From Mariniblastus sp. (lineage in GTDB: Bacteria > Planctomycetota > Planctomycetia > Pirellulales > Pirellulaceae), in contig JALZWN010000032.1 of the NCBI GenBank assembly GCA_023300235.1, positions 1 through 34,251 on the forward strand: a stretch of 34,251 nucleotides of DNA, given 5' to 3'. The stretch's first letter is position 1, and every line of letters starts with the position of its first letter. Both the position numbers and the translations under genes were made by a program. This document shows, in pieces, positions 1-7,886 of this stretch. The notes beneath the pieces are model-generated. The model worked only from the letters and a program-made list of their open reading frames with translations. It searched no databases and was not told where the DNA came from.

Positions 1-100
1 TGCATGGGGGCAGCGCGTAAGACAGGCTAGAAGCCCATCGCCACATTTTTTGCTGGGTTAAAACATGCTAAATCAACAAGCCCGTAAGCAAGGAACCCGT
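1..100. repeat. Dispersed repeat, copy A
   Basis: This stretch is the reverse complement of 33236-33335, with position n pairing with 33336-n. Positions 1-84 match except at 40 and 56-59, and similarity fades towards 100. It contains the core GACAGGCTAGAAGCCCATC. A second short module (107-126) matches 33367-33386 in direct orientation with two mismatches in 20. No ORF of plausible coding character lies here. The copies look like members of a dispersed intergenic repeat family; whether it is mobile cannot be told from this window. Confidence 0.85.
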
Positions 101-176
101 GACAGTCCTCGCTTACGCCTCGGGCTAACGCTCAACCGAACTACAGTCGGCGATCGAATAAACTTATTGAATGCCG

Positions 177-206
177 GCGATCCAACAAACTCGGTTGTTG
201 GATCGC
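177..206. repeat. Hairpin downstream of the FAD oxidoreductase gene
   Basis: GCGATCCAACA at 177-187 and TGTTGGATCGC at 196-206 form a perfect 11-bp inverted repeat around an 8-nt loop. It lies about 80 bases past the stop codon of the minus-strand oxidoreductase gene. No T-run follows on that strand, so it is not a classical intrinsic terminator. It could still end or protect the transcript. Confidence 0.55.
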
Positions 207-284
207 TGCCTCAATCGCTGCCGTTCAGTGCAATTTGAAACGCTGTCCCCGTACAAGTTCAGCCCTTGGCTAAAGCAGTGTCTT

Positions 285-1742
285 TTAGGAAACCGATGCC
301 AAGGTCTTCGTAGAGCAGAAAAGCTTCTTGAGCAACGGTATGGCCTCTCCAGGATTTGAATCCAACTCGTGCATTAGTAGGATCTCTGCCGAAATTCCGA
401 AGTCAAAACCATGCGTGTCGTAGAACTTCCTGATCTTTTCTTCAGCAACCTGACGAGTAGCGTCCTGGCTGGAGATCTTGGGTGCTCGCCAACCGTGCTC
501 GTAGTACGCAGCAATCAGGTGATCGAGGTAGACCTTGATCGACTGTTCCTTGGTGACCGTTGGAATGAGGTCCCGTTCGGGTTGGTAATCGTGCTGCCAT
601 GTCGGTTCTTCACCAAGAATTTCTTCGGCCATCATCTCCGCCAGAACAGGGCTCTTGTGAAAACCGTCGCGATAAGTTCCCGAAAGAATGTACAAGCCAT
701 CAATCGAGGTTTCCCCAACTAGCGGGAAGCCATCGGCAGAAACAGGGCGATTGCCAGTACGTGTTTGCAGTAAATTGGAACGGTACAAAGTAGGATTGAT
801 CTGCTCGATTCCACACTCCAACAAGAAGTGAACGATGCCGGTCATCGGAAGCGTCTGCGGCCTCAAGTACAAATCATTGGAGGCACCTAAATATAGTGAA
901 CCATCACTCTGTGGCACAACATGCAAGCCGCATGCACCAGCGCGATTGGGGGTGCGGACAACTTTTCGTATCGGGTTGTTGGGCACTTGCTCAAGGTTTG
1001 CCGAAAATCCAACGCCTGGGAACAGGTGTGGAATTCGATCTGCAAGGTCTGGGTGTGCATCCAAAAGATCCTGTGTGAATGCACCTGCTGCCAAAAGACA
1101 TTTTGTCGATTGAACCGTTTCAGAATTCTCCAGATCTACCGAAAATCCTGAACCGTCTTGGTGGAAACCAAGTGCTTTTTGTTCAATAAATTGAACCCCA
1201 CGTTGTTCTAGAAGCGATCGTACCACAGACATGAAGCGTCTTGAATCCAGTGATCCTTCATTGGGAATCACCAAAGATCGCAATGGCCGTAGATTTTCAT
1301 TGGGGTTAAAACCCTCAATGTCCCGCGGATCAATCTCTTCATGAGGTTCATTTAGACGTTGGAGCGTTGAAACGAGCTCTCTAAAACTATCACTCTCAAT
1401 TTGCCCAGAGCAAGGGTTCATTACGACGAACGTGCCCATGTTAATTTCTTGTTGGTCCGCTTTGGGAACCAACGAGTTGAGATTCTCGATGACACTTGGC
1501 CAGCGCTTGTGCGCGTCAAAGGCCATCATGAATCTCTTGTCCGCCTGTTCATTGACGAAGGTTTGATCGGTAATTTCCCCGAAGCAACCAAGCATCGCCC
1601 CTGAAGCTTGGCTAGCGCCACCTTTTCGGTCAGCGGGACCGATGACCGCAATCTTCAGATTCGGATTTTTATTCGTTAACTCAAAAGCGGTCATCAGACC
1701 AAGGATGCCGTTTCCGACAATTGACAAATCAACAGTGGACAA
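285..1742 (-). CDS. FAD-dependent oxidoreductase, D-amino-acid oxidase (DAO) family
   Basis: This predicted flavoenzyme oxidises an amine or amino acid substrate; the substrate is not known. The chosen start is a TTG at 1742, preceded by GGAG with a 7-nt spacer, giving 485 residues; the frame is open upstream but without a better start. Residues 4-15 form the dinucleotide-binding strand and GxGxxG turn (VGNGILG), followed by a typical DAO substrate-domain region. Near residues 350-390 come the DAO C-terminal elements TRTGNRPVSADGFPLVG and LYILSGTYRDGFHKSPVLA. About 90 further residues at the C terminus have no motif I recognise. Glycine/sarcosine oxidase-like or ThiO-like roles are possible, but no thiamine genes are nearby. 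It is the only gene between the repeat region and the ribosomal operon terminator, so it is probably monocistronic. Confidence 0.85.
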   Translation of the reverse strand: MSTVDLSIVGNGILGLMTAFELTNKNPNLKIAVIGPADRKGGASQASGAMLGCFGEITDQTFVNEQADKRFMMAFDAHKRWPSVIENLNSLVPKADQQEINMGTFVVMNPCSGQIESDSFRELVSTLQRLNEPHEEIDPRDIEGFNPNENLRPLRSLVIPNEGSLDSRRFMSVVRSLLEQRGVQFIEQKALGFHQDGSGFSVDLENSETVQSTKCLLAAGAFTQDLLDAHPDLADRIPHLFPGVGFSANLEQVPNNPIRKVVRTPNRAGACGLHVVPQSDGSLYLGASNDLYLRPQTLPMTGIVHFLLECGIEQINPTLYRSNLLQTRTGNRPVSADGFPLVGETSIDGLYILSGTYRDGFHKSPVLAEMMAEEILGEEPTWQHDYQPERDLIPTVTKEQSIKVYLDHLIAAYYEHGWRAPKISSQDATRQVAEEKIRKFYDTHGFDFGISAEILLMHELDSNPGEAIPLLKKLFCSTKTLASVS

Positions 1743-1749
1743 AACAAGT

Positions 1750-1768
1750 CTCCAAAAAAAGGGGGGGG
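1750..1768 (-). promoter_or_regulatory. RBS and C8T7 homopolymer tract upstream of the FAD oxidoreductase
   Basis: On the minus strand the sequence reads C8, T7, then GGAG (1750-1753), a 7-nt spacer and the TTG start. The GGAG decides the start codon. Eight G and seven A in a row on the plus strand (1754-1768) are prone to slipped-strand change and to sequencing error. Confidence 0.65.
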
Positions 1769-2269
1769 ATCTCAGCGAGGTAGCAAAGCAGATTGCGCAA
1801 AACAAATCAGCTTGTCAAGCAACAAAAATCCTCGGTGTTCTGGAATGTTCACTAAGTTGATATTGATTGATCGGAGTGTTAAATTGCTTACAACGGGCGC
1901 TGCATTTATCACCTTGTTTGCTTTCGGAGGACTGTCGACGGGTAGCAGTTCTTGCAGCCGAGCGAGCGATAGAAGTGTTGTTTTCGATTCGGAGCCTGAA
2001 TCACATCGACGATGTTCTCAAATTTCAATTCGCAGACGCGAAGCTTGAGTTGGAAGATTCAGATAAGGGCATTGGATGAACTGGGCGTCACTCTTGCTTT
2101 GCTGCCTGGCGACTTTCAGTGAGATAGATTACTGAATACGCATTGGGCTTGCTCTGCCGACTACCACGTGACTTTGGACCGATCACCAAGTGTATTTGCT
2201 CATGTCTGTTGAAAAACATGAAAAGCACCTTGTGGCGAAACACAACGAGCGCAGCAGCGAGTGCGCACG
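1769..2269. other. Intergenic region, possible decayed coding sequence
   Basis: No complete gene is visible. On the plus strand, 1812-2115 gives short protein-like pieces in three frames, including a signal-peptide-like hydrophobic stretch (about 1885-1945) and ELGVTLALLPGDFQ before a stop near 2112. This could be a frameshifted relic, but I recognise no family and the evidence is weak. rpmJ, infA, map and adk, which often follow secY, are not here. Confidence 0.3.
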
Positions 2270-2301
2270 AAAAAAGCCACAGCAATGATGCCGTGGCTTT
2301 T
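2270..2301 (-). terminator. Intrinsic terminator of the S10-spc operon
   Basis: Read on the minus strand, GCCACGGC, a 6-nt loop and GCTGTGGC form an 8-bp stem (one G-T pair) followed by six T residues (2270-2275). It starts about 28 bases after the secY stop codon. TTTT on the other side means it may also work weakly for plus-strand transcription. Confidence 0.9.
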
Positions 2302-2325
2302 GATTGGTTTCGGTTTTCGCTGAGC

Positions 2326-3705
2326 TTACTCGAGCAAACCGGTGTAGTTTCGCATCACCAAGTGACTGTCGATTTTTTGAACCAAGTCAAACGCGACACT
2401 CACCGCGATCAACAAACCGGTGCCTCCATAGAAACTGGAGACCATGTAATCGACGCCCATCAATTCAGAGATGATCGTTGGTACTACTGCGATCAATGCT
2501 AGGAATGCAGCACCGACGTAGGTGATTCGCTCGATCACGTTCTCGAGGTAATCTTCTGTACGACGACCAGGGCGATAACCTGGGATGAAGGTACCGTTGT
2601 CCTTCATGTTGTCGGAGATCTCCTTGGTGTTAAACGTGATCGCAGTCCAGAAGTAACAGAAGAAGTAAATCATTCCGATGTACACCAACGTATAAGCCAT
2701 CGATGTCGGGCTTCCCATGACCTCGGCAATGTCACCCATGATTCCTTGAAACGTTGACTCGCCGGATCCTTTTAGGAAGTTAAAAATCAGCGGTGGAACC
2801 ATCAGCAATGACTGAGCAAAGATGATCGGCATAACGCCTGCTTGGTTTACGCGAAGGGGCATGTACTGACGCGTACCACCGTAAACTCGTCGGCCGCGAA
2901 CGTGCTTGGCCGATTGCGTCGGAATCCTGCGTTGTCCCAGCGTGATAAACACCACGCCGACGACCACACCGACAAATATCAAGGCCAGCAAGATGATTTT
3001 TTCGAGGCCAACGGCAGACGACCCCAACCCTTGTAGGCCAAAGCTTGCGTTCCGCAACAGGTTAATCAGGGCACCTGGCATCATCGCGACGATACCAGCC
3101 ATGATCAACAAACTGATCCCGTTGCCGATACCATATTCGTCGATTTGTTCACCCAACCACATTAGGAAGACTGAACCACAAGTCATGATAAAGACGCCAG
3201 TGATTTGCCAAGACAAAGGCAACCCATTGGAGCCGATTTCAAAGCTGTCGGCGATCTGGTTTTGTGCAAAAGGAATGTTTGGCTGCATCAGCATGTAACG
3301 CAAGAACAGGTAGGACTGGATCACACACAGTACAACCGTCAAATAACGCGTGTACTCGTTGATCTTCTTACGTCCGGCTTCGCCTTCCTTCTTCAAATCT
3401 TCGAGCGGTTTGTAGACCGTGCCCATCAGCTGCAAAATAATCGAAGCTGAGATATACGGCATGATGCCCAAGCCAAAAATCGTGGCCTGGCTCAAGTTAC
3501 TACCGCTGAACATCGAGACTTTTTGAAAGAACGAACCAAAGGTGCCGTTGGCAAGGTTCTTGGCTGTTTCAGCGATCTGTTCTTGATCGACAAACGGCAT
3601 CGTGATCTGCCAACCGATACGATAGATCGCCAAAAGACCGAGCGTCAACAAGATCTTTCTACGAAGCTCGGGAATGGTCCAGCAGATTCGAAGTTTTTCT
3701 AACAT
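2326..3705 (-). CDS. secY: Protein translocase subunit SecY
   Basis: SecY is the channel subunit of the SecYEG translocon in the inner membrane, exporting unfolded proteins and inserting membrane proteins. The start used is the internal ATG at 3705 (MLEKLRICWTIPELRRK), which matches the usual SecY N terminus and gives 459 residues; the frame runs open 24 codons further upstream without homology. Family landmarks are the N-terminal helix LLTLGLLAIYRIG, the plug region FGLGIMPYISASIILQLM, the GIGNGISLLIMAGI segment and the cytosolic loop DNGTFIPGYRPGRRTEDYL. It is the last gene of the operon, separated from rplO by about 200 bases that hold a strong hairpin, and followed by the operon terminator. 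Confidence 0.97.
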   Translation of the reverse strand: MLEKLRICWTIPELRRKILLTLGLLAIYRIGWQITMPFVDQEQIAETAKNLANGTFGSFFQKVSMFSGSNLSQATIFGLGIMPYISASIILQLMGTVYKPLEDLKKEGEAGRKKINEYTRYLTVVLCVIQSYLFLRYMLMQPNIPFAQNQIADSFEIGSNGLPLSWQITGVFIMTCGSVFLMWLGEQIDEYGIGNGISLLIMAGIVAMMPGALINLLRNASFGLQGLGSSAVGLEKIILLALIFVGVVVGVVFITLGQRRIPTQSAKHVRGRRVYGGTRQYMPLRVNQAGVMPIIFAQSLLMVPPLIFNFLKGSGESTFQGIMGDIAEVMGSPTSMAYTLVYIGMIYFFCYFWTAITFNTKEISDNMKDNGTFIPGYRPGRRTEDYLENVIERITYVGAAFLALIAVVPTIISELMGVDYMVSSFYGGTGLLIAVSVAFDLVQKIDSHLVMRNYTGLLE

Positions 3706-3828
3706 TACAAAATCGATTCCTGTAAGACGATCGGATAACCAGGACGTCCTCGCCAGCGCACCCTCCGGGGTAGACACTGTTTTTACGGGGAGGTTCAGTT
3801 CCAGTCGTCTTTAGATTATTAACGTGGG

Positions 3829-3859
3829 AACGCCGACTTAAAAGCTTCAAGTCGGCGTT
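3829..3859. repeat. Perfect 11-bp hairpin between rplO and secY
   Basis: AACGCCGACTT (3829-3839) and AAGTCGGCGTT (3849-3859) are perfect inverted repeats with a 9-nt loop. Pairing continues outward with one bulge. There is no T-run on the minus strand, so an RNA processing or stability signal separating secY expression from the ribosomal genes is more likely than termination. Confidence 0.75.
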
Positions 3860-3909
3860 TCCAGATTGTTTCAAATTTTAGTAAAAAGCTAAAGCCCGAT
3901 AGCCGCTGC

Positions 3910-4404
3910 TTAAGCCTTTTTAGCTGATTTTTGTTTGTTCTTTACAACAGCTTTTTTGGCTGGTAATACAACACACGTGCCGCCGGCGGCTTCAATCTTT
4001 TTCTTAGCTGACTCGCTAAAGCGATGAGCACTAACAGTCAACTTCTTTGAAATTTCGCCCTTGCCAAGCACTTTAAGCACTGAATAGCGGTAATTGGCCA
4101 ACGCTTTCAACTTCAAAGTGTCCATGGTGACTTCGTCGCCAGCGGAGAAGTACTTCTCCAGATCAGCAACATTCACCTCACCCACTTGGACGGCAAACTT
4201 GTTGTTGAAACCACGCTTCGCGATCCGTCGGATCATCGGCATCGCACCACCCTGGAAAGTCGGGTGTTGTGAGTGACCTGCACGTGATCGCTGTCCCTTG
4301 TGTCCTCGGCCGGATGTCTTGCCTAAGCCAGAACCCGTACCGCGACCAAGTCGCTTGCGTTTTTTGTATTTATCAATGCCTTCGTGGACTTCGTGGATAT
4401 TCAC
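3910..4404 (-). CDS. rplO: 50S ribosomal protein L15
   Basis: L15 is a large-subunit protein that binds 23S rRNA late in assembly. The N terminus (MNIHEVHEGIDKYKKRKRLGRG) and the Gly-rich GTGSGLGKTSGRGHKGQRSR region are diagnostic. The start is GTG and overlaps the rpsE stop codon in the 4-base arrangement GTGA, implying translational coupling. At 164 residues it is slightly longer than the common ~145; the extra part is a Lys/Ala-rich basic tail (about 145-164). rpmD (L30), which usually precedes rplO, is absent. Confidence 0.97.
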   Translation of the reverse strand: MNIHEVHEGIDKYKKRKRLGRGTGSGLGKTSGRGHKGQRSRAGHSQHPTFQGGAMPMIRRIAKRGFNNKFAVQVGEVNVADLEKYFSAGDEVTMDTLKLKALANYRYSVLKVLGKGEISKKLTVSAHRFSESAKKKIEAAGGTCVVLPAKKAVVKNKQKSAKKA

Positions 4405-4913
4405 AGTTCAACTCCTCGCAGACGTTGCGTGTCTTCTTTGGTTTGTAGTTGACGCAGAGCTTCGAGAGTGGCTTTAACCAGTGTGACGGGGTTATTGCTA
4501 CCAAAGCTCTTCGTCAGGATATTTTTTACACCAGCGGCTTCGCAGACTGCACGAACAGCTGACCCAGCGATGATACCTGTACCAGGACCGGCAGGAAGCA
4601 TGACCACTCGGGCCGCACCGAAGCGTCCATCGACGCGGTGTGGGATCGAGCCATCGACCATGCTGATTTGATGCAGCGTGCGTGACGCTTGCTTGTTTGC
4701 CTTTTCGACGCTTGGGCCAACCTCGTTAGCTTTGCCGTAGCCCCAGCCAACTTTGCCCTTGCCGTCTCCGCAGACCACCATGGCCGCAAAGCTAAAGCGA
4801 CGACCGCCCTTTACAACGGCAGCACACCGCTTGATCTTCACGGTACGTTCAATCAAACCCGAGCTCGGTTTATCATCCTTTTTACGGGAATCTTTTCTGT
4901 TGCCTTTAGCCAT
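4401..4913 (-). CDS. rpsE: 30S ribosomal protein S5
   Basis: S5 is a small-subunit protein near the mRNA entry site, important for decoding accuracy. The 170-residue protein shows the N-terminal double-stranded-RNA-binding-like region (RTVKIKRCAAVVKGGRRFSF, then GDGKGKVGWGYGKANEV) and the C-terminal GPGTGIIAGSAVRAVCEAAG segment. The ATG at 4913 is used. The basic N-terminal stretch of about 20 residues is typical of many bacteria. Its stop overlaps the rplO GTG start, with no room for rpmD. Confidence 0.97.
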   Translation of the reverse strand: MAKGNRKDSRKKDDKPSSGLIERTVKIKRCAAVVKGGRRFSFAAMVVCGDGKGKVGWGYGKANEVGPSVEKANKQASRTLHQISMVDGSIPHRVDGRFGAARVVMLPAGPGTGIIAGSAVRAVCEAAGVKNILTKSFGSNNPVTLVKATLEALRQLQTKEDTQRLRGVEL

Positions 4914-4986
4914 TTTCTATCTCTGTCTGATCGGGTGGTTGTTGCCACCGATGGTGACTTAGTTTTGCTTGATATTGGGTGTCAAA

Positions 4987-5355
4987 TTAAAATTTCAAAC
5001 CAGCTTCGCGAGCCGCGTTGGCAAGCTCGGCGACTCGGCCGTGGAACTTGTAAGCTCCGCGATCGAATTTAACTTCAGTGATGCCAGCTTCTTTGGCTTT
5101 TTCGGCCAAGGCTGCACCGATGACTTTTGCAGCATCGCAGTTGCCACCGTAGCTGACTTTGCCAGCTAGAGCTTTATCGCGAGTGCTTGCCGCACAGATC
5201 GTAAGTCCTGCGTCGTCATCGATCAACTGGCAGTACAAATGCTTGTTGCTGCGGTTGATGCTTAGACGTGGACGATCGGCCGTACCGTTGATCTTCTTAC
5301 GGACCCGGTTGGTTCGACGCCATCGCTGCTTGTTCACCAATTTTTGTTTTTTCAC
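4987..5355 (-). CDS. rplR: 50S ribosomal protein L18
   Basis: L18 binds 5S rRNA and joins it to the large subunit with L5. The 122-residue length is normal. Recognisable parts are the basic N terminus (KKQKLVNKQRWRRTNRVRKK), RPRLSINRSNKHLYCQLIDD, and the C-terminal VKFDRGAYKFHGRVAELANAA. The start codon is GTG and no strong Shine-Dalgarno sequence is visible. Confidence 0.97.
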   Translation of the reverse strand: MKKQKLVNKQRWRRTNRVRKKINGTADRPRLSINRSNKHLYCQLIDDDAGLTICAASTRDKALAGKVSYGGNCDAAKVIGAALAEKAKEAGITEVKFDRGAYKFHGRVAELANAAREAGLKF

Positions 5356-5469
5356 GACTCTCTCGCTTATTCTTAAATGCTAAATCGAACGGCATTTTGC
5401 GCCCGAGTGCACTCGATGTTGTTCTGTATTTGGCGGGATTTAAAGGGCTTGCCGGAGCCCGCTTGTCTC

Positions 5470-6006
5470 TTATTGAGCCGATTTACCAGGCTTAATCTTG
5501 ACGTGCTCACCAACGTAGCGAATTCCCTTACCTTTGTAAGGTTCTGGCTTACGCAAGGCACGTACTTCTGCAGCGAACTGGCCGACCTTTTGCTTATCGC
5601 AGCCTTGGACGTCCACGTGAGTTTGGTCAGGGCAAGTGACTACCAGACCTTCAGGAATCTCCTTGACAAGTTCGTTAGCAAGACCAACACGAAGGCTAAG
5701 TGTTTTGCCTTTGATTTGGCAAACGTAACCCACGCCTTGAAGTTCTAACTTCTTTTCGTAGCCTTCCTTGACTCCCAAGATCATGTTACTGACCAAGGAG
5801 CGAGTAAGACCGTGAAAGGATCGAGAAAACTTGTCGTTATCACGACGGCTGACTTTGACTTCAGCACCTTCTACCACAATATCCACTTCTGGACGATGAG
5901 TATAAGACAGTTTACCTTTAGGTCCTTCAATGTTGATGGTGCCGTTGGTTACTTCAACCTTAACGCCGTCAATGATGGGAACCGGTTTATTGCCAATTCG
6001 AGACAT
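5470..6006 (-). CDS. rplF: 50S ribosomal protein L6
   Basis: L6 lies near the GTPase-associated centre of the large subunit. The start chosen is the ATG at 6006 (MSRIGNKPVPI), which matches L6 N termini and follows a GGAAA about 7 bases upstream, giving 178 residues. The frame is open a further 13 codons without homology. The C-terminal signature (PEPYKGKGIRYVGEHVKIKPG) is present. The 113-base gap to rplR contains only a short GGGCT/AGCCC stem. Confidence 0.97.
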   Translation of the reverse strand: MSRIGNKPVPIIDGVKVEVTNGTINIEGPKGKLSYTHRPEVDIVVEGAEVKVSRRDNDKFSRSFHGLTRSLVSNMILGVKEGYEKKLELQGVGYVCQIKGKTLSLRVGLANELVKEIPEGLVVTCPDQTHVDVQGCDKQKVGQFAAEVRALRKPEPYKGKGIRYVGEHVKIKPGKSAQ

Positions 6007-6054
6007 GGATCTATTTCCAGGGTTGGCGGATCTTACGATCCACACGTTGATTGC

Positions 6055-6450
6055 TTACCAAATTTCACAGAGGACTTCGCCGCCAACTTTTTGTTGACGA
6101 GCTTCGCGGTCACTCATGACGCCTTTGCTAGTGGACAGGATCGAAATCCCCAGTCCATTCAAAACGGGTCGCAAATCCCGGGCACTGCTATAGACGCGGC
6201 AACCTGGCTTGCTAACTCGTTTAATATGCCGGATGACTTTTTCGCCACTCGGTCCGTATTTTAGATCTATTTGTAGATGCCCAACTGGTTCGCCTTCTTC
6301 GGCTTTCCAGTCCCAGATGTAACCTTCGCGTTTAAGCACGTCAGCTACGCCCTGTTTCACTTTGGAAATTGGCATGTCTACTTGTGGCCGCTCTACACTA
6401 ACCGCGTTTCGGATGCGAGTTAGCATGTCGGCAATTGGGTCTGTCATCAT
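6055..6450 (-). CDS. rpsH: 30S ribosomal protein S8
   Basis: S8 binds the central domain of 16S rRNA and in other bacteria (E. coli) acts as the autogenous repressor of the spc operon. Diagnostic parts are TDPIADMLTRIRNA at the N terminus and GISILSTSKGVMSDREAR near the C terminus. Length is 131 residues, as usual. Two consecutive ATG codons occur; the first (6450) lies at better distance from an AAGGGA. No S8-binding-like structure was identified in the leader of rplE. Confidence 0.97.
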   Translation of the reverse strand: MMTDPIADMLTRIRNAVSVERPQVDMPISKVKQGVADVLKREGYIWDWKAEEGEPVGHLQIDLKYGPSGEKVIRHIKRVSKPGCRVYSSARDLRPVLNGLGISILSTSKGVMSDREARQQKVGGEVLCEIW

Positions 6451-6472
6451 GGTCGTATGTTCCCTTTAGCCC

Positions 6473-6655
6473 TTACCAACTTGCCTTGCGAACGCCGGGG
6501 ATTAATCCTCGGTCCGCAAGGTTACGAAAGCAGATCCGACAAACGCCAAATTTGCGGTAGACGCCTCTGGGTCGCCCGCACAACTTGCAACGTCGCTCTC
6601 GTCGGACCGGGTATTTCGGTCGAGACGCTTTGGCGATCTTTGATTTTCTTGCCAC
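6473..6655 (-). CDS. rpsN: 30S ribosomal protein S14, zinc-binding (type Z)
   Basis: S14 is a late-assembling protein of the 30S head. At 60 residues this is the short zinc form: CKLCGRP and CRICFR provide two CxxC pairs for a zinc ribbon, and the C terminus [11 protein letters not shown] is typical. The start is a GTG with no clear Shine-Dalgarno sequence. It sits between rplE and rpsH as in the standard spc order. Confidence 0.97.
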   Translation of the reverse strand: MARKSKIAKASRPKYPVRRERRCKLCGRPRGVYRKFGVCRICFRNLADRGLIPGVRKASW

Positions 6656-6770
6656 AGCAAAAGCCCGTTTAAAAAATTTACTTACGATTCAAATGTAACG
6701 GTCGGCAACTTCCCGCCAACAGGCAGGTGCTCTCCGCGTGATTACTTGCCACCGGTGTGACAAGAGTGAA

Positions 6771-7325
6771 TTACTTTTGGTCTTTGTTCTTGAACGGCAT
6801 GCCGAACAATCGCAATAGCTCGCGGCCCTCATCATCATTGTCTGTCGAAGTGACAAACACGATGTTCATGCCTTGCTTACGAGTGAACTTGTCTGGATTC
6901 AACTCAGGGAAAACGCCGTACTCATTCAAGCCTAGGCTGTAATTGCCTCGGCCATCAAACGCCTTCTCACTGATGCCGCGAAAGTCACGAACACGCGGTA
7001 ACGCGAATGTGAACAAGCGATCCATAAACTCATACATGCGATCTCCACGAAGGGTCACTTTGCAACCGATGTTTTGGCCTTCACGCAAACGGAAGTTCGC
7101 AATCGACTTGCGAGCCTTTGTCAGTACTGGCTTTTGACCAGCGATCAAAGTCATCGCTTCGTTGGCATCGATCAACTCCTTCTTGTCATTGACTGCGGTA
7201 CCGACACCCATGTTGATGACGATCTTTTGCAGACGCGGCAAAGAAAGAATGTTCTCGCGTTCGAACTTAGTTTTAAGTTCTCCCACGATTGTATTGTTGT
7301 AAAGTTCTCTTAGTCGAGCTGGCAT
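6771..7325 (-). CDS. rplE: 50S ribosomal protein L5
   Basis: L5 binds 5S rRNA and contacts the P-site tRNA. The 184-residue protein has the expected PRLQKIVINMGVGTA, GQKPVLTKARKSIANFRLRE and FPELNPDKFTRKQGMNIVFV regions. The ATG at 7325 is preceded by GGAAG at reasonable spacing. Its upstream neighbour should be rplX (L24), but only 116 non-coding bases separate it from rplN. Confidence 0.97.
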   Translation of the reverse strand: MPARLRELYNNTIVGELKTKFERENILSLPRLQKIVINMGVGTAVNDKKELIDANEAMTLIAGQKPVLTKARKSIANFRLREGQNIGCKVTLRGDRMYEFMDRLFTFALPRVRDFRGISEKAFDGRGNYSLGLNEYGVFPELNPDKFTRKQGMNIVFVTSTDNDDEGRELLRLFGMPFKNKDQK

Positions 7326-7419
7326 GTTTTCGCTTCCGATTCCAAGTGCCCGTTGATGATTCCAACAGGCAGTGTTGGTTAGGATTATTTAAGTTGTTTT
7401 GATTTGTGGTGTTGGGATT

Positions 7420-7450
7420 GTGATCTAGATCGATTCGACTGCTAGATCAC
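7420..7450. repeat. Palindrome spanning the rplN stop codon
   Basis: GTGATCTAG (7420-7428) and CTAGATCAC (7442-7450) are perfect 9-bp inverted repeats around 13 bases. The right arm contains the last codons and the TAG stop of rplN. No T-run follows. It marks the place where rplX would normally begin. Confidence 0.7.
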
Positions 7451-7810
7451 TTCGTTCGCTAAGCTAACGATCTTCATGAAACTCTTTTCACGAAGCTCAC
7501 GAGCAACCGCACCGAAGATTCGCGTGCCACGTGGGTTCTTGTCTTTGTCAATGATCACAGCTGCGTTTGAATCAAACTTAATGTAGCTGCCGTCGGGGCG
7601 ACGAGTCGACTTTTTGACACGAACGATAACCGCACGGACAATCGACTTCTTTTTGATGTCACTACCAGGAATGACACTCTTGACGCTGCAGACGATCACA
7701 TCGCCAAGGCCTGCAACTCGCTTTCGCGAGCCACCAAGCACTTTGATGCACATGATTTCACGAGCACCGGTGTTGTCAGCGACTGATAGTCTTGATTCGG
7801 ATTGGATCAT
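7442..7810 (-). CDS. rplN: 50S ribosomal protein L14
   Basis: L14 is a core large-subunit protein at the subunit interface. The 122-residue protein is full length: [20 protein letters not shown] at the N terminus, the conserved [20 protein letters not shown] centre and [20 protein letters not shown] near the end. The stop codon lies in a palindrome. rplX does not follow. Confidence 0.97.
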   Translation of the reverse strand: MIQSESRLSVADNTGAREIMCIKVLGGSRKRVAGLGDVIVCSVKSVIPGSDIKKKSIVRAVIVRVKKSTRRPDGSYIKFDSNAAVIIDKDKNPRGTRIFGAVARELREKSFMKIVSLANEVI

Positions 7811-7886
7811 GGTTACAAGTTGACGGTACGCCCGCCGGTTAATTGAATTTTGTCAGGTTAACAAAGAAGCCGTTTGGGTCCGTTGT

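Noticed and set aside
1812..2115. Plus-strand gene with a signal-peptide-like start
   Set aside because: Protein-like pieces are spread over three frames with no recognisable family; kept only as a possible relic.
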